Shown here in pieces: positions 31,283 through 42,745 of a stretch of DNA of 64,000 nt (position 1 is its first letter; the number at the start of each line of letters is the position of its first letter). Where the stretch lies: contig OX465595.1 of the NCBI GenBank assembly GCA_950022295.1, positions 426,306,270-426,370,269 on the forward strand. The letters run 5' to 3'. Made by a program: the position numbers and the translations under genes. The stretch is from Bromus sterilis. Lineage: Eukaryota > Streptophyta > Magnoliopsida > Poales > Poaceae. The notes below the pieces were generated by a model. That model ran no database searches, had not been told where the DNA came from, and worked only from the letters and a program-made list of their open reading frames with translations.

Positions 31283-34200
31283 TCACTTTTTCTTCGCTTG
31301 TGTCCTTTGCTTATTGCGCCGTAACCATGGATATTCTTCATCGCTTAACAAGGTGCTTGGATCATCCTTGACTTTGAAGGGAGGAATTTCATGAAAATTT
31401 TCATAATCTTCAGACATGTCCGTCTTGCCCTCCAATCCCACGATGTCTCTTTTTCCTGAAAGAACTATGTGGCGCTTTGGCTCATCGTATGATGTATTCG
31501 CTTCCATATCTTTTCTTTTCCTCGGTTTGGTACACATGTCCTTCACATAGAAAACCTGCGCCACATCATTGGCTAGGACGAATGGTTCGTCTGTGTACCC
31601 AAGATTGTTTAGATCCACTGTTATCATTCCGTACTGTGGGTCTACCTGTACCCCGCCTCCTGACAGATTGACCCATTTGCACTTAAACAAAGGGACCTTA
31701 AAATCATGTCCGTAGTCAAGTTCCCATATGTCCACTATGTAACCATAATATGTGTCCTTTCCCCTCTTGGTTGCTGCATCAAAGCAGACACCGTTGTTTT
31801 GGTTGGTGCTCTTTTGATCTTGGGCGATCGTGTAAAATGTATTCCCATTTATCTCGTATCCTTTGTAAGTCAATACAGTTGAAGACGGTCCCCTGGACAA
31901 CGAGAACAGCTCATCAGAAACAGTGTTGTCACCTCTGACACGTGTTTCCAACCAATCGCCGAAAGTCCTGATGTGTTCATGTGTAATCCAGTCGTCACAC
32001 TCCTCTGGGTGTTTGGAGCGCAGACTGTTCTTGTGTTCATCGACATATGGGGCCACCAAGATAGAGTTCTGTAGAACTGTGTAGTGTGCTTGAGACCAAG
32101 AATGTTCGTCCCTGCATATTATTGAGTCCCTTCCAATCGTGCCTTTTCCAGTCAGTCTCCCCTCATACCGCGATTCAGGTAGACCAATCTTCTTAAGCCC
32201 AGGAATGAAGTCGACACAAAACCCAATGACATCCTCTGTTTGATGGCCCATGGAGATGCTTCCTTCTGGCCTAGCACGGTTACGGACATATTTCTTTAGA
32301 ACTCCCATGAACCTCTCAAAGGGGAACATATTGTGTAGAAATACGGGGCCCAGAATGAAAATCTCGTCGACTAGATGAACTAGGACGTGCGTCATGATAT
32401 TGAAGAAGGATGATGGGAACACCAGCTCGAAACTGACAAGACATTGCGCCACATCACTCCTTAGCCTTGGTAGGATTTCTGGATCGATCACCTTCTGAGA
32501 GATTGCATTGAGGAATGCACATAGCTTAACAATGGATAATCGAACGTTTTCCGGTAGAAGCCCCCTCAATGCAACCGGAAGCAGTTGTGTCATAATCACG
32601 TGGCAGTCATGAGACTTTAGGTTCTGAAACTTTTTCTCGGCCATATTTATTATTCCCTTTATATTCGACGAGAAGCCAGACGGGACCTTCATAATGAGCA
32701 GGCATTCAAAGAAGATTTCCTTCTCTTATTTGGTAAGAGCGTAGCTGGCAGGACCTTCATACTGCTTTGGAGGCATGCTGTCTTTTTCGTGCAAACGTTG
32801 CAGGTCCTCCCGTGCCTCCGATGTATCTTTTGTCTTCCCATACACGCCCAAGAAGCCTAGCAGGTTCACGCAAAGGTTCTTCATCACGTGCATCACGTCG
32901 ATTGAAGAGCGGACATCTAGGTGTTTCCAGTAGGGTAGGTCCCAAAATACAGATTTCTTCTTCCACATGGGTGCGCGTCCCTCGTCATCATTCGGAACAG
33001 ATAGTCCGCCGGGACCCTTTCCAAGTATTACGTGTAAATCATTGACCATAGCAAGTACGTGATCACCGGTACGCATGACGGGCTTCTTCCGGTGATCTGC
33101 CTCGCCTTTGAAATGCTTGCCTTTCTTACGACATTGATGGTTGGTCGGAAGAAATCGACGATGTCCCAGGTACACATTCTTCCTGCATTTGTCCAGGTAT
33201 ATACTTTCGGTGTCAGCTAAACAGTGCGTGCATGCGTGGTATCCCTTGTTTGTCTGTCCTGAAAGGTTGCTGAGAGCAGGCCAATCATTGATGGTTACAA
33301 ACAGCAACGCATGCAGGTCAAGTTCCTCCTGTTTGTGCTCATCCCACACACGTACATCGTTTCCATTCCATAGCTGTAAAAGTTCTTCAACTAATGGCCT
33401 TAGGTACACATCAATGTCGTTGCCGGGTTGCTTAGGGCCTTGGATGAGAACTGGCATCATAATGAACTTCCGCTTCATGCACACCCAAGGAGGAAGGTTA
33501 TACATACATAGAGTCACGGGCCAGGTGCTGTGATTGCTCCTCTGCTCCCTGAAATGATTAATGCCATCCACGCTTAAACCAAACCATACGTTCCTTGGGT
33601 CATCTCCAAACTCAGCCCGGTACTTTCTCTCGATTTTTCTCCACTGCGACCCATCAGCGGGGTGTCTCAAATTCCCATCTTTCTTACGGTCTTCATTGTG
33701 CCATCGCATCAACTTGGCATGCTCTTTGTTCATGAACAGACGTTTCAACCGTGGTATTATAGGAGCATACCACATCACTTTGGCAGGAACCCTCTTCCTG
33801 GGGGGCTCGCCGTCAACATCACCAGGGTCATCTCGTCTGATCTTATACCGCAATGCACCGCATACCGGGCATGCGTTCAAATCCTCGTACGCACCGCGGT
33901 AGAGGATGCAGTCATTAGGGCATGCATGTATCTTCTGCACCTCCAATCCTAGAGGGCATACGACCTTCTTTGCTGCGTACGTACTGTTGGGAAATTCGTT
34001 ATCCTTTGGAAGCCTCTTCTTAAATATTTTCAGTACATCCTCAAATCCCTTGTCAGGTATACCATACTTTCCCTTCCACTGCAGCAATTCCAGTACGGTA
34101 TCGAGCTTTGTGTTGCCATCTTCGCAATTGGGGTACAACCCTTTTTTGTGATCCTCTAACATCCGATCGAACTTCAGCTTCTCCTTTTCACTTTCACACT

Positions 34201-34585
34201 GTCTCCTTGCATCAACAATGACCCAGCGGAGATCATCATCAGGCACATCGTCCGGTTCCTCTTGATCTTCAGCTTCCCCCGTTGCAGCATCACCGTATTC
34301 AGGGGGCACATAGTTTTCATCGTACTCTTCTTCTTCGCCGTCTTCCATCGTAACCCCTATTTCTCCGTGCTTGGTCCAAACATTATAGTGTGGCATGAAT
34401 CCCTTATAAAGCAGGTGGGCGTGAATGGTTTTCCGGTCAGAGTAAGACTTCGTATTCCCACATATAGAGCATGGACAACACATAAAACCATTCTGCTTGT
34501 TTGCCTCAGCCACTTCGAGAAAATCATGGACGCCCACAATGTACTCGGAGGTGTGTCTGTCACCATACATCCATTGCCGGTTCAT
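31283..34585 (-). pseudogene. tnpD: CACTA TNPD-type transposase, one in-frame nonsense codon
   Basis: A single minus frame of 1101 codons runs from ATG 34585 to the stop at 31283 and is broken only by TAA at 32726-32728. Domains in order: Transpos_assoc zinc region (FMCCPCSICGN, residues about 35-45), Transposase_21 core (YEDLNACPVCGALRYK; WFGLSVDGINHF; HACTHCLADTESIYL), DUF4218 (SHDCHVIMTQLLPVALRGLL; FPFERFMGVLKKYVRNRARP) and DUF4216 (VPLFKCKWVNL; GYTDEPFVLANDVAQVFYV). TNPD is the enzyme that cuts CACTA ends in the nucleus, working with a DNA-binding partner. The context around the stop (SYALTK, stop, EKEIFFECLL) shows a point change. An AG before the ATG (AATGCACGCAG) suggests an upstream leader intron. 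Confidence 0.88.
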
Positions 34586-34750
34586 CTGCGTGCATTAAGT
34601 GTGTCAAAAACCATTATTACAGAACATCATGAATATATAAGTGACCAAATTAATAGAAGTTTATCATCACATTAAAACCAAAGTACATACATAGTTCTCA
34701 TTGAACAACATATAGCTCTCCAGAGCATCTAATTAAACCATACATTGAAA

Positions 34751-35219
34751 CTATGTAAAACATTTCAATGCAACAACAAATGCGATCATAATCGCAACCA
34801 AGGTAACAATTGATCCAACGACATAATGATACCAAGCCTCGCTATGAATGGCATATTTTCTAAACTTTCTAATCTTCAAGCGCATTGCATCCATCTTGAT
34901 CTTGTGACCTTCTACGACATCCGCAACATGCAACTCCAATATCATCTTCTCTTCTTCAACTCTTTTCTTCTCTTCTTCAACTCTTTTTAATTTTTCTTTT
35001 AAATACTCGTTTTCTTCTTCAACTAAATTTAACCTCTCGACAAGAGGGTCGTATGTAATATCCGGTTCACATACCTCCTAGATAAATACATCTATGTCAA
35101 GTTGGTGTCGGCATAATTACCATAAACACTAAATGAAACAAATAGTTATAAAAGATAATATATACCACATCTGAATCATAGAGAGGACGAGGGCCGACGG
35201 GGGCGGATACCAAAACCAT
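34751..35219 (-). CDS. Small CACTA-encoded coiled-coil protein with a C-terminal membrane segment
   Basis: Exon 1 is 35219-35166 (MVLVSAPVGPRPLYDSDV), with donor GTATAT. The intron is 35165-35078 with acceptor ATCTAG. Exon 2 is 35077-34751. The product is about 126 residues. After CEPDITYDPLVERLNL comes a heptad-rich charged coil (residues about 35-65, repeated RVEEEK), then a basic stretch (KMDAMRLKIRKFRKYAIH), and a hydrophobic segment VVGSIVTLVAIMIAFVVAL near the C terminus, long enough to cross a membrane. It lies directly upstream of TNPD on the same strand, perhaps in one transcript unit or sharing its promoter. It is not a classical TNPA. The frame and splice sites are intact. I recall similar uncharacterised wheat proteins but know no function. 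Confidence 0.65.
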
Positions 35220-35610
35220 CGCACTATATAATAACAAGCAATAATACAAGTAAGAAAATTAGACAATTATCTATCTAATCATACAAGTAAGAATTTTTTT
35301 TCTTTTATAAAGAAGATAAGAACAAGAGGCTCACCACGGTGGTGCCGGCGACGAGATCGGCGCGGGCGATCGACGGTGGTGAAGACGGGGATGGGACGTG
35401 AAGGACCGCTAAATCTGGACAAATCTTAAGAAAAATGGAGCTTGGAAGTCGAGTTTGGAGAGGAGAAAGCTTAAGTAGTGTGGCTCGGGCATTTCATGGA
35501 ACACCTCATGTGCATAAGAGGTGAGCTAGAGCACCACAAAGCCCTCCCCTTGCCCTCCTCGAAAAAATAGAGCACCAGTGGAGTGCTCTGCTCGCCGGCG
35601 AGGGTTATAT
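35220..35610 (-). promoter_or_regulatory. Putative promoter and leader of the CACTA transcription unit
   Basis: Minus-strand sequence upstream of 35219 includes a leader that ends CACCACCGTG before a donor-like GTGAGC at about 35336. No clear TATA box was found. Between it and the terminus lies the subterminal repeat array. Confidence 0.35.
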
Positions 35611-35614
35611 ATAG

Positions 35615-35912
35615 CCAAATCATTAGTCCCGGTTTGTGGCTGGAACCAGTACTAATGGACAGTCTTTCGTCCCGGGTTGAGCCACAAACCGGGACTAGTG
35701 GTTGTGGGCCAGGAGCGAGGCCCATTGGTCTCGGTTCTTTTCTAGAACCGGGACATATGCCCCCAGACAAACCGGGACCAATGCTCCACGAGGCCCGGCC
35801 GGCCCCCGGGCGCACGAACCGGGACGTATGACCCCCATGGGTTCCGGTTTGTGGCACAACCGGGACAAATCGGCTGGAGAGGCCTGAACCAAAGCCCTGT
35901 TTTCTACTAGTG
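35615..35912. repeat. CACTA right terminus with subterminal repeats
   Basis: Alternating TCCCGGTT/AACCGGGAC units (for example 35626, 35686, 35730, 35744, 35771, 35818 and 35855) lead to the terminal TTTTCTACTAGTG. It mirrors the left end. Confidence 0.8.
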
Positions 35913-35915
35913 TAG

Positions 35916-38373
35916 CATAATAAATAACATTCAACTTTTTGTCAACCCTTTGTCCTAAAACAGCTCCAATAGCAAAATCACTAGCATCACACATAATTTC
36001 AAAGGGCAAATTCTAGTCAGGCGGTTGTACTATAGGAGCGGTTATTAAAACCTTCTTAAGAACTTCAAAAGCCTCCTTACAATCTTCATCAAATACAAAA
36101 GGAACATCCTTCTGGAGAAGATTAGTGAGGGGTCTCGAGGTCTTAGAAAAGTCTTTAATAAATCTTCTATAGAAACCAGCATGACCGAGAAAACTACGAA
36201 TACCTTTAATGTCCCTTGGATAGGGCATCCTTTCGATAGCTTCAATCTTCGCCTTGTCCACTTCAATTCCCCTTTCGGAAATCTTGTGGCCAAGCACGAT
36301 CCCTTCGTTAACCATGAAGTGGCACTTTTCCCAGTTTAGAACTAAGTTTGTATCCTCGCATCTCTGCAAAACTTTATTAAGATTGTGGAGACAGTGGTCA
36401 AAGGAAGTTCCATAGACGGAGAAATCGTCCATGAAGACTTCCACAATCTCCTCATAGAAACCATGAAATATTGCAGACATACATCTCTGAAAAGTAGCAG
36501 GTGCATTGCTTAAACCAAAAGGCATACGCCTACAAGCATAAGTACCATAAGGACAAGTGAAAGTGGTCTTCTCTTGATCGGCGGTGTTAACATGAATTTG
36601 AGAGAAGCCAGAGTACCCGTCAAGATAGCAGAAGTGGGTGTTTTTGGACAGCCTCTCAAGCATCTGATCAATAAAGGGCAGCGGGTAGTGGTCCTTCCTG
36701 GTTGCCTTGTTCAACTTCCTGTAATCAATGCACATTATATATCCAATAATAATTCTCTGAGGTATTAGTTCATTCTTATCATTAGGGACTACAGTTGTCC
36801 CTCCTTTCTTAGGAACACAATGAACTGGACTTACCCACTTACTATCGGCTATAGGGTAGATAATACCTGCGGCTAAAAGCTTGAGGATTTCGGTCCTCAC
36901 AACATCCATCATCTTTGGGTTCAACCGTCGTTGATGGTCAACAACAGGTTTAGCATCGGGCTCGAGGTTGATAGTATGTTGACAGATAGATGGACTAATT
37001 CCCTTAAGGTCATCAAGGGTATAGCCAATTGCACCTCGGTGTTTACGGAGTGTCTCCAATAATCTCTCTTCTTCATATCCTGAAAGGTTAGAATTGATAA
37101 TAACAGGATATACTTTCTTTTCATCTAAATAAGCATACTTGAGCGTATCGGGAAGAGGTTTGAGATCAAACACCGGGTCTTCTTTTGGTTTGGATAAAAT
37201 TCCTAAAGGTTCAACCGGGAGGTTGTGCTTCAGGATAGCAGGTTGTCTCAAGAAGATTTCATCAATTTCATTTCTTTCCTGCATACGAGTATCATTCTCG
37301 TGGTCCTCCATGTATTGCTGCAAAGGATCATTAGGGGGAATAGCAATAGAAGCAATACTTTCAATAATTTTATCATCACTAGGTAATTCGGTACCGCGAG
37401 GCTGCTTGGAAATCTTAGAAAAGTTAAATTCATATGGCTCACCATTGAATTCAACAGAAACTTTACCTTTCTTGCAATCTATAATAGCTCCAGAAGTTCT
37501 GAGAAAAGGTCTACCAAAAATAATAGGACAAAAACTATCTTGTACTGAACCAAGTACGAGAAAGTTTGTAGGGTACTTTACCTTTCCGCATAGGACTTCA
37601 ACATCTCTGACAATCCCAATAGGAGAGATATTGGCTTTGTTTGCAAGATGAATAGTAACATCGATCTCTTCGAGTTCACAGGGTGAAATCTCACTCATGA
37701 TCTCTTGATAAAGCGAATAAGGAATCGCGCTAGCACTTGATCCCAGATCGCATAGCCCGTAATAATTGTGATCTCCTATTTTAACAGATACAACTGGTGT
37801 ACCTGAAATTGGGCTTTTATTCTTGGTTGTGACAATGTTAGTTGAAACAGCACAAAAATTTATAATAGAATCTGAAACATCATTAGTAACTAAATATTTA
37901 ACCATAGCAACTTGAGGATCGACTCTGATCTGGTCCTCAGGTTCGCCTGTTCTTCTGTCACTTTTATTTATGATGCCTGTCACAAAAGAGTGCTCCCTTA
38001 TTCTTGAAGGAAAAGGGGGATGTTCATATATAACTGCAGGAAAAATAGGATCAGCAACGTGAATATCAATAGGCACTTCTTTGAAAGGCTTATGGTACTG
38101 ATCCTTCTTCATCTTAGAAGAATCAACATGAGAAGCAAAGTTCTTACAAAAATCAATCATTAGATGGGAATCCAGACCAATCTTAGAGCAAAAGGTATTA
38201 AAATAATCAGTTTTCACATAACTCTCAATATAATCATGCTCATAATTTATAGCAGGTTCAATACCTTTATCGATTTCCCAATCTTCAGTATTCTTCTGGA
38301 TCCTTTCGATGAGATCCCATCTTTCTTCAACGCTCTTTGTCAGAAATACCCCGCTAGAGGAGGCATCCAACAT
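35916..38373 (-). pseudogene. E2 pol, N-terminal half: protease, reverse transcriptase, start of RNase H
   Basis: The frame from 38373 includes a retropepsin site (GLCDLGSSASAIPYSLYQE; FGRPFLRTSGAIID). Reverse transcriptase follows, with MCIDYRKLNKATRKDHYPLP, FCYLDGYSGFSQI, FTCPYGTYACRRMPFGLSNA and the catalytic FMDDFSVYG, then YRRFIKDFSKTSRPLTNLL. A TAG at 36013-36015 ends the frame. Past it, RNase H begins (FEIMCDASDFAIGAVLGQR) up to the CACTA insertion. The FxDD form (FMDD) is usual in gypsy RT. In Athila elements gag and pol are commonly continuous; here they are out of frame. Confidence 0.9.
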
Positions 38374-38900
38374 TTCCTTGTCCTGACGGAAAGCATGGCA
38401 TAAAAATTTGTAAGTATAATATCTGTGGGGAGCTTATGGATAGGACACTTGAACATTAGGGATTTAAGTCTCCCACAAGCTTGAGCGATGCTCTCTCCAT
38501 CGCGAGACCTAAAGTTATAGATGTAATTCCTGTCTCGGTAAACTTCATGAAGAGGGTAAAACTTTGTATAAAAGAGAGACATAAGCTCTTCCCAATTGAG
38601 AGAATGTGAGTTATCGAGGAGCTTATACCGATCTGAAGCTTTGTCTGTAAGCGATACGGAGAATAATTTCTTCATAACGAACTCCAGTGACACACCTGCA
38701 AGCTTGAATAATGAACATAGTTGTGATAAATATAGCAAGTGTTCACCTGGATGTCTGTCTCCTGCGTAGCGATTAGCTAAAACATAATCGATAATACCAG
38801 ATGGTATCTTATAAGGCACAATTTCAGTAGGGGCGGGAGTAACTACCTTAGTTGTGGGGCGGCTCCCCAAGAACAACGATCCAAGAGTAGGGGTGTTCAT
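38340..38900 (-). pseudogene. E2 gag
   Basis: ATG at 38900-38898 (MNTPTLGSLFLGSRP) starts a retrotransposon gag domain: FSVSLTDKASDRYKLLDNSH, LNWEELMSLFYTKFYP, NFRSRDGESIAQACGRLKSL and CPIHKLP. Near 38400 an indel shifts the frame into a short false tail. The true continuation (QDKEMLDASS) opens the pol frame. Gag forms the particle that packages element RNA. It lies 85 bases after the primer-binding site. Confidence 0.85.
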
Positions 38901-38982
38901 AAGGACAAAAATAGCAACGGCAAAACTAAAAACAGAAATATAAAAACTTCCTTACCGGCTTCACTTACTAATAGCGCTACAC

Positions 38983-39000
38983 TCCCCGGTAACGGCGCCA
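38983..39000 (-). other. E2 primer-binding site
   Basis: On the minus strand TGGCGCCGTTACCGGGGA lies 12 bases past the LTR end, an Athila-type tRNA-Asp site with one change. Confidence 0.85.
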
Positions 39001-39012
39001 GAAAACGTAGCT

Positions 39013-40530
39013 TGATGACCCTCAACGTAGAGGGATCTATTGTAGTGTTTCGATAAGTAAGAGTGTCGAACCCAACGAGGAGCAGAAGGTAGTAGCAAGT
39101 GACTTTGGTAAGGAGATAACTGCAAGCACTGAAAGATAAATTTTTAGGGGTTTTCTTGGTATAAGCGATAGGATAGTAAAAACGAGCAAAGTAAAAGATA
39201 CTGGATAGTAAAGAGTGGCCCAATCCTTTCTTAGCAAAGGAGAGGCTTAGCAACTGAACTTATAAAAGCTAAAGTGTTCTTGAGGACACACGGGAGAGGT
39301 AGTCATGTGCTTTCGCCATATTCCGTATCGGTACTATGTGCTATGTTGATAAGTGTTGAGTGGGTGGATCTATGCTAGTACACCCTCTAGACTAAGATAA
39401 GTGTACTATTATGATTAAACACCTTGCAAGCATCCGCAAATACAAGATAGTAATTAAGGCAAAATCCTAACCATAGCAATACGATCGGTGATCCATTGTT
39501 CCCTTGTGCAAAAGCGTGCAAACTGGGGTTTAGGTTTCTGTCACTCCGGCAATCCACCGTAGGCATTCTTTATACACAATGCATTCCCCTAGGTCCTTGA
39601 TAAGGCGAAGTGTTGAGTGTTCGACTCACACAACACCACTAGGAAAATAACAACACAACTTAAATATCAACCAACACATATTACTTCAACATCATATGAG
39701 TACTAGCAACTAGACTTCTCCCACATCCTCAAGAACTAAAGTGACTACTCACAAGACATAAAAGAGATCATGATCAGTGGGGATAAATAGATGATAAACA
39801 ATCTGGACACAATAATATTTCTCCAACAAAACTCAATAGCATTCACCACAAAGTAGTAATCAACACCGATAGAGTAGAGAGGATAGATAGTACGGATTAC
39901 AAAACGAGTTGCAATTGTGAGACAAGATTGGATGGAGATGGAGATGGTGTTGATGATGGGGATGATGTTGATAATGATCTCGATGATGCCCGTGACGATG
40001 GTGATGACGATGGCGACGATCTCCCCTTGCGGGAGGTGATCTCCCCGGCGGAATCTTCCCGCCAGAGATGGCTTTTCTTCTCTGTAGGTTTCCGCCACGG
40101 AGCGGCGGCGGAACTCCGTAAACTCTCCCTGTTTTAGGGTTTTTGGATCACGAGGGGTAAATAGGCCAGAGGGGGGAGCCGGGAGTGGCCTCGGGGGTCC
40201 AGGCGCCCTCCCGGCGCGGCCAGGGGTGGGGCCGCGCCAGGTGGCCGCCTGGGCACCCTGTGGCCCCCCTCTGGTTGCTCTTTTGCATGTCTTTGTGATC
40301 CTTCTGGAAAACAGCCTCCGTCGATTTTCAGGTAATTTGGAGGTGTTCTTCTTCAGCAACTCAGCGTCCACTTTTTACCGCTGAATCCTGCGTCTGCTGC
40401 TTCGGCACCGGAAAGTTGCAAGCTGTGTAAAATAAGCCAAAACAACATAAGAATAGCATCATATCATGAAATATATCAATGAATAAGAAAGAATTACTAT
40501 ATAAAATGGTTATGCATTTTGGACGTATCA
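39013..40530 (-). repeat. E2 5' LTR (1518 bp)
   Basis: Same termini as 18710-20226, and it ends at 40530 with GGACGTATCA on the plus strand. The GC hairpin block is at about 40198-40270. Confidence 0.9.
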
Positions 40531-40535
40531 TGCCC

Positions 40536-42745
40536 CCGTGCATCCCCTTCTCCATCAACAATTATCAGTTCGTCTCTCATCTCACTATATTTTTATCGCT
40601 TCATGCGTTATGTGCTATGCTTGGAGCGTCTCGCTCTTAGGTTTTGTTTTTAGTTTTCTTTAGCTTTGCTTGCTGTTCATAACAAGTTAGAACCCAGCTT
40701 TCTTTGTGTGGGAGAGAAACATGCTCCACTTACAAAATCTAAAACACAACATAGGACCTTTTCATGCTTATCTTTGCTATGTGTGTTCTTTATCTTTTCA
40801 TAGTTGTTGTCATGTTTTGCTCTTAGTTTTCATGCTTATCTTTTTAAGAGCTTTTGTTTAGTTTGTTGCTGGAACTCTCTTGAGTTTTCATGTTTATCTT
40901 GTTTAGAGAGTTTTCCTGTTGCACTGAGTTTTGTGTCTTGACTTGAAGTAGGTAATTGAGGTTGCTATTCAATTGTAGTAGTAACTTGCAATAGTTTTGA
41001 GGTACTGTTTTGAGTAATGTTTGGACTTTTGGTGTCAAGAGCTTTAGCCTATTAGTGATATATGTCGTATTTTGGGCAATCCGTTTTTATTTTCAAAGCT
41101 TACAAAATTAGTTGAGAATTCTAGCTACTAGATGGATCACTACTCTTATGAGGGGTCGAATATTAGAGTACACTCACGTACCATGAGTCGAGGATGCGGA
41201 AGCATAACCAAACCCCCATACACTCCTCCTCGGGGTACTTGTCTCTTTGTGAAACCTCCTTATTAGATTGAGAGTTACCGATAATAAGTGAATGAGTTCT
41301 TCGGACTAATGTGAGTATTCGAAAGTTGACACTTCCACCTTCCCATGTTTTTCTAGCCTTTCATGTGCCGTGCATTGCTTTCTTCTCACTCCGAGAGTTG
41401 GCGTCCACCTTCGCCGGTACATCCAAACCCTTGGCATGATACGCTCTGTCATCATAAACCTCCTTATATCCTTCCTCAAAATAGCCACCATACCTACCTA
41501 CCAAGGCATTTCCATAGCCTTTCTGAGATACATTTCCATGCAACATCCATATTCTCATGACTTGATCTTCATGTCATACATGCTACTTGCTTGATCGATG
41601 AGCCGCATGCTAGTTGGGTCTTGCCCTAATCATTGCTACATGACACGCTAGTATCATTGCATATCCTGCTACACTGGCAGAGGCATACATTTGCATACAT
41701 CATGATAGTTACATCTTCTTTATGACTTGAGTACTTTGTAAAGTGTGAAAGATCTTCTATATTTTTTTTAATATATAGAGTGTTGCCCCTATTGTGAGGA
41801 AAAGATCCCAAAGTGGAAAAATTAAAAGATCCCAAAGAGGACAAATGAGAGAAATAGAAAGAGCCATTGAGGCCACCAAAAAATACAAAAAATATAAAAA
41901 AGAGAAAAATAAATAAATAAAGAGAAGGGGGCACACTACTATTCCTTTTGAGAGATCCGCACTCGTACTCCCTCTTATATCTTGTACTCCATAGAGATTA
42001 TCATTCATGCATATAGCTATGTGGGGACCTTCACACTATAGAACTTGGCTTGTATGTTCCAATGATGAGCCTCCTCAAATGAGCTCTAGGTCTTCTTGAG
42101 CAAGCAAGTTGGATGCACCCCCACTAGTTCCATTGGAGAGCTTACCTTAGCTCATATGTGCATCCCGTTGCATGGCAATCCGTACTCCTCACATCATATC
42201 TATCATTTGGCTTTCTCTCGCCTATGATTGTCCTCATTGATGTGAGCCTTTCACACCTTTTTGTCTTCCTCCTCCACCATATTGTCTCTTTGTCATCCTA
42301 AGTGTCAACTTTCTTGCTTACGCTCATCCATTGCATGAGTGCTCAAAATGTCGAAAAGGAGTGGATCATTTTGACTTGTACCTGGCTAGTGGTCTGGGGA
42401 CGAGTCAAGATAAGATTCCAAAGAAGACCAAGTGTGAAACTTTAGTAGATTGAGTTCTCAACACAAAAATATTTTTTCTCGTATATCCCTATCCCCTTTC
42501 TTGCACGCAAACACCATTTGGAGACATTCGAGTCACGGACGGCGAGAGCTCTTGCACCTTTATGTTCTTATGTTTCTTATTTCAATGCTAGATATAGACT
42601 CTTGCTTGTTATGACTTGAATTGAATTACATGCCTTGATTGCTTTACTTAAAAGTTCTTATATGGTTGTTAGCATGTCACAGCAGAAATTATGCTTGTTA
42701 TCATTTACCTACTCGAGGACGAGCAGGAATTAAGCTTGGGGATGT
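40536..42745 (+). other. E1 internal non-coding, right of E2
   Basis: It continues E1 directly: GGGATGCCC before E2 joins CCGTGCATCCCC after it, as in the uninterrupted E3 at 52752-52780. No gag-pol gene. It has an A-rich tract (41760-41930) and ends with the polypurine tract AAGCTTGGGGATGT (42732-42745). ORFs near 41306-41560 on either strand also appear in E3 (53507-53790), but I cannot support them as genes. Confidence 0.6.

Larger units (their letters stand above)
24324..35912 (-). mobile_element. CACTA (En/Spm) transposon, 11,589 bp, inserted in E2 RNase H
   Basis: Both ends read CACTAGTAGAAAA inward, and TAG is duplicated at 24321-24323 and 35913-35915. Removing the element and one TAG restores the E2 frame exactly (YYASKTLDSAQ). 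Inside, all on the minus strand: a small coiled-coil/membrane gene (34751-35219), the TNPD transposase (31283-34585) and a Transposase_24/Ulp1 gene (24864-28666). Subterminal arrays of the GTCCCGGTT motif and its inverse, which bind transposase in CACTA elements, stand at both ends and also internally. The defects seen are one nonsense codon and one frameshift. Confidence 0.93.
18710..40530 (-). mobile_element. E2: Athila-like autonomous-type gypsy element, interrupted by a CACTA transposon
   Basis: LTRs at 18710-20226 and 39013-40530 have the same orientation, and TGCCC is duplicated at 18705-18709 and 40531-40535. From right to left: PBS, gag, protease, RT, RNase H (split by the CACTA), integrase, a third ORF, polypurine tract and 3' LTR. 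Gag type, tRNA-Asp PBS and an extra ORF after integrase suggest the Athila lineage (Fatima/Sabrina-like). Coding lesions are a gag/pol frameshift near 38400, a TAG at 36013-36015, an ORF3 frameshift and the CACTA insertion. Confidence 0.9.

Noticed and set aside
41306..41594. Short ORFs on both strands also seen in E3 at 53507-53858
   Set aside because: Similarity is explained by E1 and E3 being close DNA relatives; reading frames are not better preserved than the surrounding non-coding DNA.
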